Positions 7,523 through 10,000 of a stretch of DNA of 10,000 bases are shown piece by piece; within the stretch, counting starts at the first letter, position 1; each line of letters begins with the position of its first letter. The stretch spans positions 2,700,341-2,710,340 of the forward strand of contig NC_091570.1 in assembly GCF_042767895.1 (NCBI RefSeq), read 5' to 3'. The translations under genes and the position numbers were made by a program. The stretch comes from Penaeus vannamei. Its lineage: Eukaryota; Arthropoda; Malacostraca; Decapoda; Penaeidae. The notes beneath the pieces are model-generated. The model made no database searches. It had not been told where the DNA came from and saw only the letters and a program-made list of their open reading frames with translations.

Positions 7523-8081
7523 CAGGGGCGGGATTCACTAACACACTATCGTAACACATTTACCAGCTGCTATTTACAATTGTGTTTGCCAGTGATTCAT
7601 GTGGAAATGAATCGACTGAGTTACAATAATAAATCAAATAACTTGAATGATAGCCAATAGAGGGTTCTAATAAAGGAATACCACCAATCAGCGAGCACCA
7701 TACTAAATCTTTCAGGTTCCTCTGGCCAAACATGTAATGTGTAACTAGACAGGAGTTTAAAAATCAGTCAACGGTATCACATTATGTGGGATGTTAATAG
7801 ACTTCCTAGCTATTTATCGTATAAATAGAAACAAAAAAATACAAAAAAAACGTTATAGTGATATATCCTTTTTACTTTTAACCAAAGAAGAGTCAAGACA
7901 GCTTTTATCCATATATTTCTCATCTTTGTTAAAAAAGAACAGATCCAAACAAAGTCTTTATTCATCATTATCTATCATCTAGTGGCAAGTTGTTAGTGAA
8001 GACCACTGCTATCTGTTAACCATGGTAACTATAGTTACCAGTTATTTTGCATCGTAAATGCAGTAGTGAATCCACTCCCAG
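7523..8081. mobile_element. Weak candidate for a hAT-like non-autonomous element
   Basis: The left end CAGGGGCGGGATTCACTAAC resembles the CAGGGG ends seen in many hAT transposons. Read on minus, the right end is CTGGGAGTGGATTCACTACT. The two share an exact inverted GGATTCACTA and 13 of 20 positions. Flanking octamers (ATAGAATC and AAGATCAG) do not match, so a target duplication is not supported. No transposase remnant lies inside. Confidence 0.25.
8023..8040. repeat. 18-bp perfect palindrome
   Basis: TGGTAACTATAGTTACCA equals its own reverse complement. Further partial palindromes flank it (GTTAACCATGGTAAC at 8015..8029). It could be a protein-binding site or the centre of a foldback element. 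Confidence 0.9.
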
Positions 8082-8162
8082 AAGATCAGACAACACTGCA
8101 CACAGAATCTTCGCTTTGCACATTTTTAGATCATTTATACATGGTTTTATAGAATTGTTTTA

Positions 8163-8387
8163 ATGCCCCCAGGGTTTATTGTGATGGTATTGATGCCCTT
8201 CAAAAAAGGAAAAACTGCCTTGCTTCCCTTAATTTGGCTGAAATTTCAAGGCAAAAACTGCAGTGCCTTATTTATCCTGGAGTTCCTGCCCAGTGAGAGG
8301 TCTAGTGAACATGGAGGGACAAGAGCAGTGGTACATATTAATGGTGGTTTGGCACTGCAGGACAATCCAGTTGCCAATGTTTTATGA
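8163..8387. other. Unassigned open segment, possible decayed repeat or exon
   Basis: The plus strand is open for 74 codons ending in TGA (MPPGFIVMVLMPFKKG, on to ALQDNPVANVL). The minus strand is also open over most of it, with one in-frame stop after KALQFLP. The composition is less AT-rich than its surroundings. I recognise no domain in either frame, no splice sites frame it, and I cannot say which strand, if any, was coding. Confidence 0.3.
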
Positions 8388-9879
8388 ATGTAGCGGTCAG
8401 GTTGTGAGGGAAGTGATTTGCTGAGTGGTGTGGTTAACTAAGAACCTCTGTAGTTTTAAGACCAATTTAAATAGGTTACATTTAACAATATAAACCTTTA
8501 GTCCTTCATCTATCCCTGCTCTCTGCTGCAAGTGCGTATTTAGGTTTGATGTGCTCCTCCTGTGTTGTCCTGATAGCATGGAGTGGTGTGTATGAATAAG
8601 AAGAGGAAAAAAAAAATTCTGAGAGAAGTAAATTGTAGAATGCATTTACCATGATTTTAATCTATATGCATGGAACATTTTCAAATATATTAGAGGCAGA
8701 GACTTGTTGGAGATTGTACCTCTATTGTTTGCATAGATACACACATTCACACTATTTTTACCATCTAATCACTATATAAATAAAATAAAGGAAAAACAAA
8801 AGATGACAAAGAGATATTGCTTTTCCATAAGTGACTCTTTATTTCTAAATGCAATTCCTGAAGTGAAGTGACTTTGTATTCTAAATGGAGCCTTGTAATA
8901 AACAAAGCATCACTAGACAATCATTATAACTGTGACCAGCTGTTAATGCACTGACTCCTCTCTATTCCAATTACTATTTGTAATTCTAATCTAATTTCCA
9001 TACGAAGATGATCTTGAGTACATTTACATTAGTTCCTCAACAGAAAGAAATGATCTAAGCAGATGGTCTACTGCTTAATTTTGTTTGCAAATGCTTTCCT
9101 TCTCTGCACCAATAAAAATACACTAAGATGCTTTACACTTGAGATTCATTAAAAGTCTTTGGTATAAATAAACAAAACTATTAGTATTTCTCATTAATTT
9201 CTATACACTGGTTCTACCTCCTCTACACTAGTTAACACCCATATATTTGTACCACTTAGGATCAAACTCTACAGACTGGCTAATCTCTTACAACACACAC
9301 ACCACCACTTTCTAATTCCTGCTTTTTACGGCTGTAAAGACTGGGAAGTCATAAAGATAAAGATGTCATAAGCACTGGGAAACTTGTAATCCAAACACTC
9401 TGAATATGGTAAACATCATTGTGAGTAGTAAATCTTTTGTTTTCATTAATACAAAATGTATTTCATAAAAACAATGACTGGATATGTGTAGGCAAAATCT
9501 AAGGATTTTTTTCTAGATTTGAGAAAAAAAAACTTTTAGCAAAACCAACTGCTCTGGACAGTAAAGATCTCTACACACAATTTCCAAGAAATTACTCACA
9601 CTACAACAAACCATATCTAGATTTTGTAATGAAACAATGAGGGGGACCAGGAAAATAGCAAACCTGTTTCAACATTCCAAATAAAAGACTAATTAATCAT
9701 AATAACAAATGTTTCTCTTCCTAGATATAACACCTGTGTTCCTTATTCAAAACATACCATTCTGTTTAGGCACCATATGACATCACATAAAGAAAAAGGC
9801 ACATTCTCATACTTTGCTCAACTATGTGATGTCTGAACCACTGCTAGCAGTATTAATATAACATTCAAAGAGTATTAAA
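8388..9879. other. AT-rich non-coding stretch
   Basis: No supported gene. A possible minus-strand poly(A) signal lies at 8838..8843. The rest shows no long frame, no repeat family and no RNA gene that I can identify. Confidence 0.55.
8838..8843 (-). terminator. Possible poly(A) signal of a minus-strand transcript
   Basis: AATAAA on minus, followed within ~30-45 nt by a T/GT-rich tract (TTTGTCATCTTTTGTTTTTC). This is the layout of an animal cleavage site. AATAAA is common by chance in AT-rich DNA, so this is weak. Confidence 0.2.
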
Positions 9880-9903
9880 AATATATATATGTATATATAT
9901 ATT
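9880..9903 (+). repeat. Short (AT)n tract with one G
   Basis: Alternating AT of 24 nt interrupted by a single G at 9891. Confidence 0.85.
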
Positions 9904-9941
9904 CATGTTGAATGACCACAAAAGTGAACAGTTGTCATTAC

Positions 9942-10000
9942 CTGCTTAAGGAATCTACTGCATCTTGAGAGTTGAAGAGAAATGCTTGCAGTGACTAGTT
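9942..10000 (-). other. Possible edge of a minus-strand exon with 5' splice site
   Basis: On the minus strand the sequence reads CTTAAGCAG|GTAATG, a good donor at 9942/9941. One frame to its left (LVTASISLQLSRCSRFLKQ) is open to the window edge. Fifty-nine bases are too few to call a gene. Confidence 0.15.

Noticed and set aside
7791..7982. 63-codon Lys/Ser/Ile-rich frame
   Set aside because: AT-rich composition alone explains it; no motif or context supports a gene.

Overview
The window looks like animal nuclear DNA, most probably from a decapod crustacean and perhaps a penaeid shrimp. It is AT-rich, with spliceosomal introns, very long uninterrupted microsatellites ((AT)~28, (GT)45, (AT)~39) and decayed retroelement fragments. 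The shrimp assignment is an inference from that texture, not from a search.

The left 3 kb (2..3000, + strand) holds one almost complete gene. It is a Golgi-type beta-1,3-galactosyltransferase-like enzyme of family GT31, in four coding exons: 2..80, 527..1515, 2159..2306 and 2627..3000. All junctions are GT/AG and in phase (1, 0, 1), giving 529 codons plus stop. Exon 1 codes a short basic tail and one membrane anchor. Exon 2 codes a low-complexity acidic, tyrosine-rich stem and the DDD metal-binding motif. Exons 3 and 4 complete the catalytic domain, including an E-D-V motif. Two things are odd. A ~63-bp triplication at the start of exon 2 has multiplied an in-phase splice acceptor. A stretch of exon 3 reads more like the family in another frame.

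The introns and the 3' flank (to ~3270) are full of simple repeats. From ~3745 to ~6010 lies a mobile-element graveyard. It contains a ~303-bp foldback (MITE-like) element with 87-bp inverted arms, a heavily decayed minus-strand reverse transcriptase of DIRS/Ty3 type (~4150..4958), and abutting it a frameshifted minus-strand ORF1/Gag-like piece of a non-LTR retrotransposon (~4960..5747, with related sequence to ~5955).

From ~6010 to 10000 the DNA is AT-rich and mostly featureless. It holds a weak candidate hAT-like element, an 18-bp perfect palindrome, one unassigned segment open on the plus strand, and weak hints that a neighbouring minus-strand gene may lie beyond the right edge. I saw no tRNA, rRNA, CRISPR array or operon.
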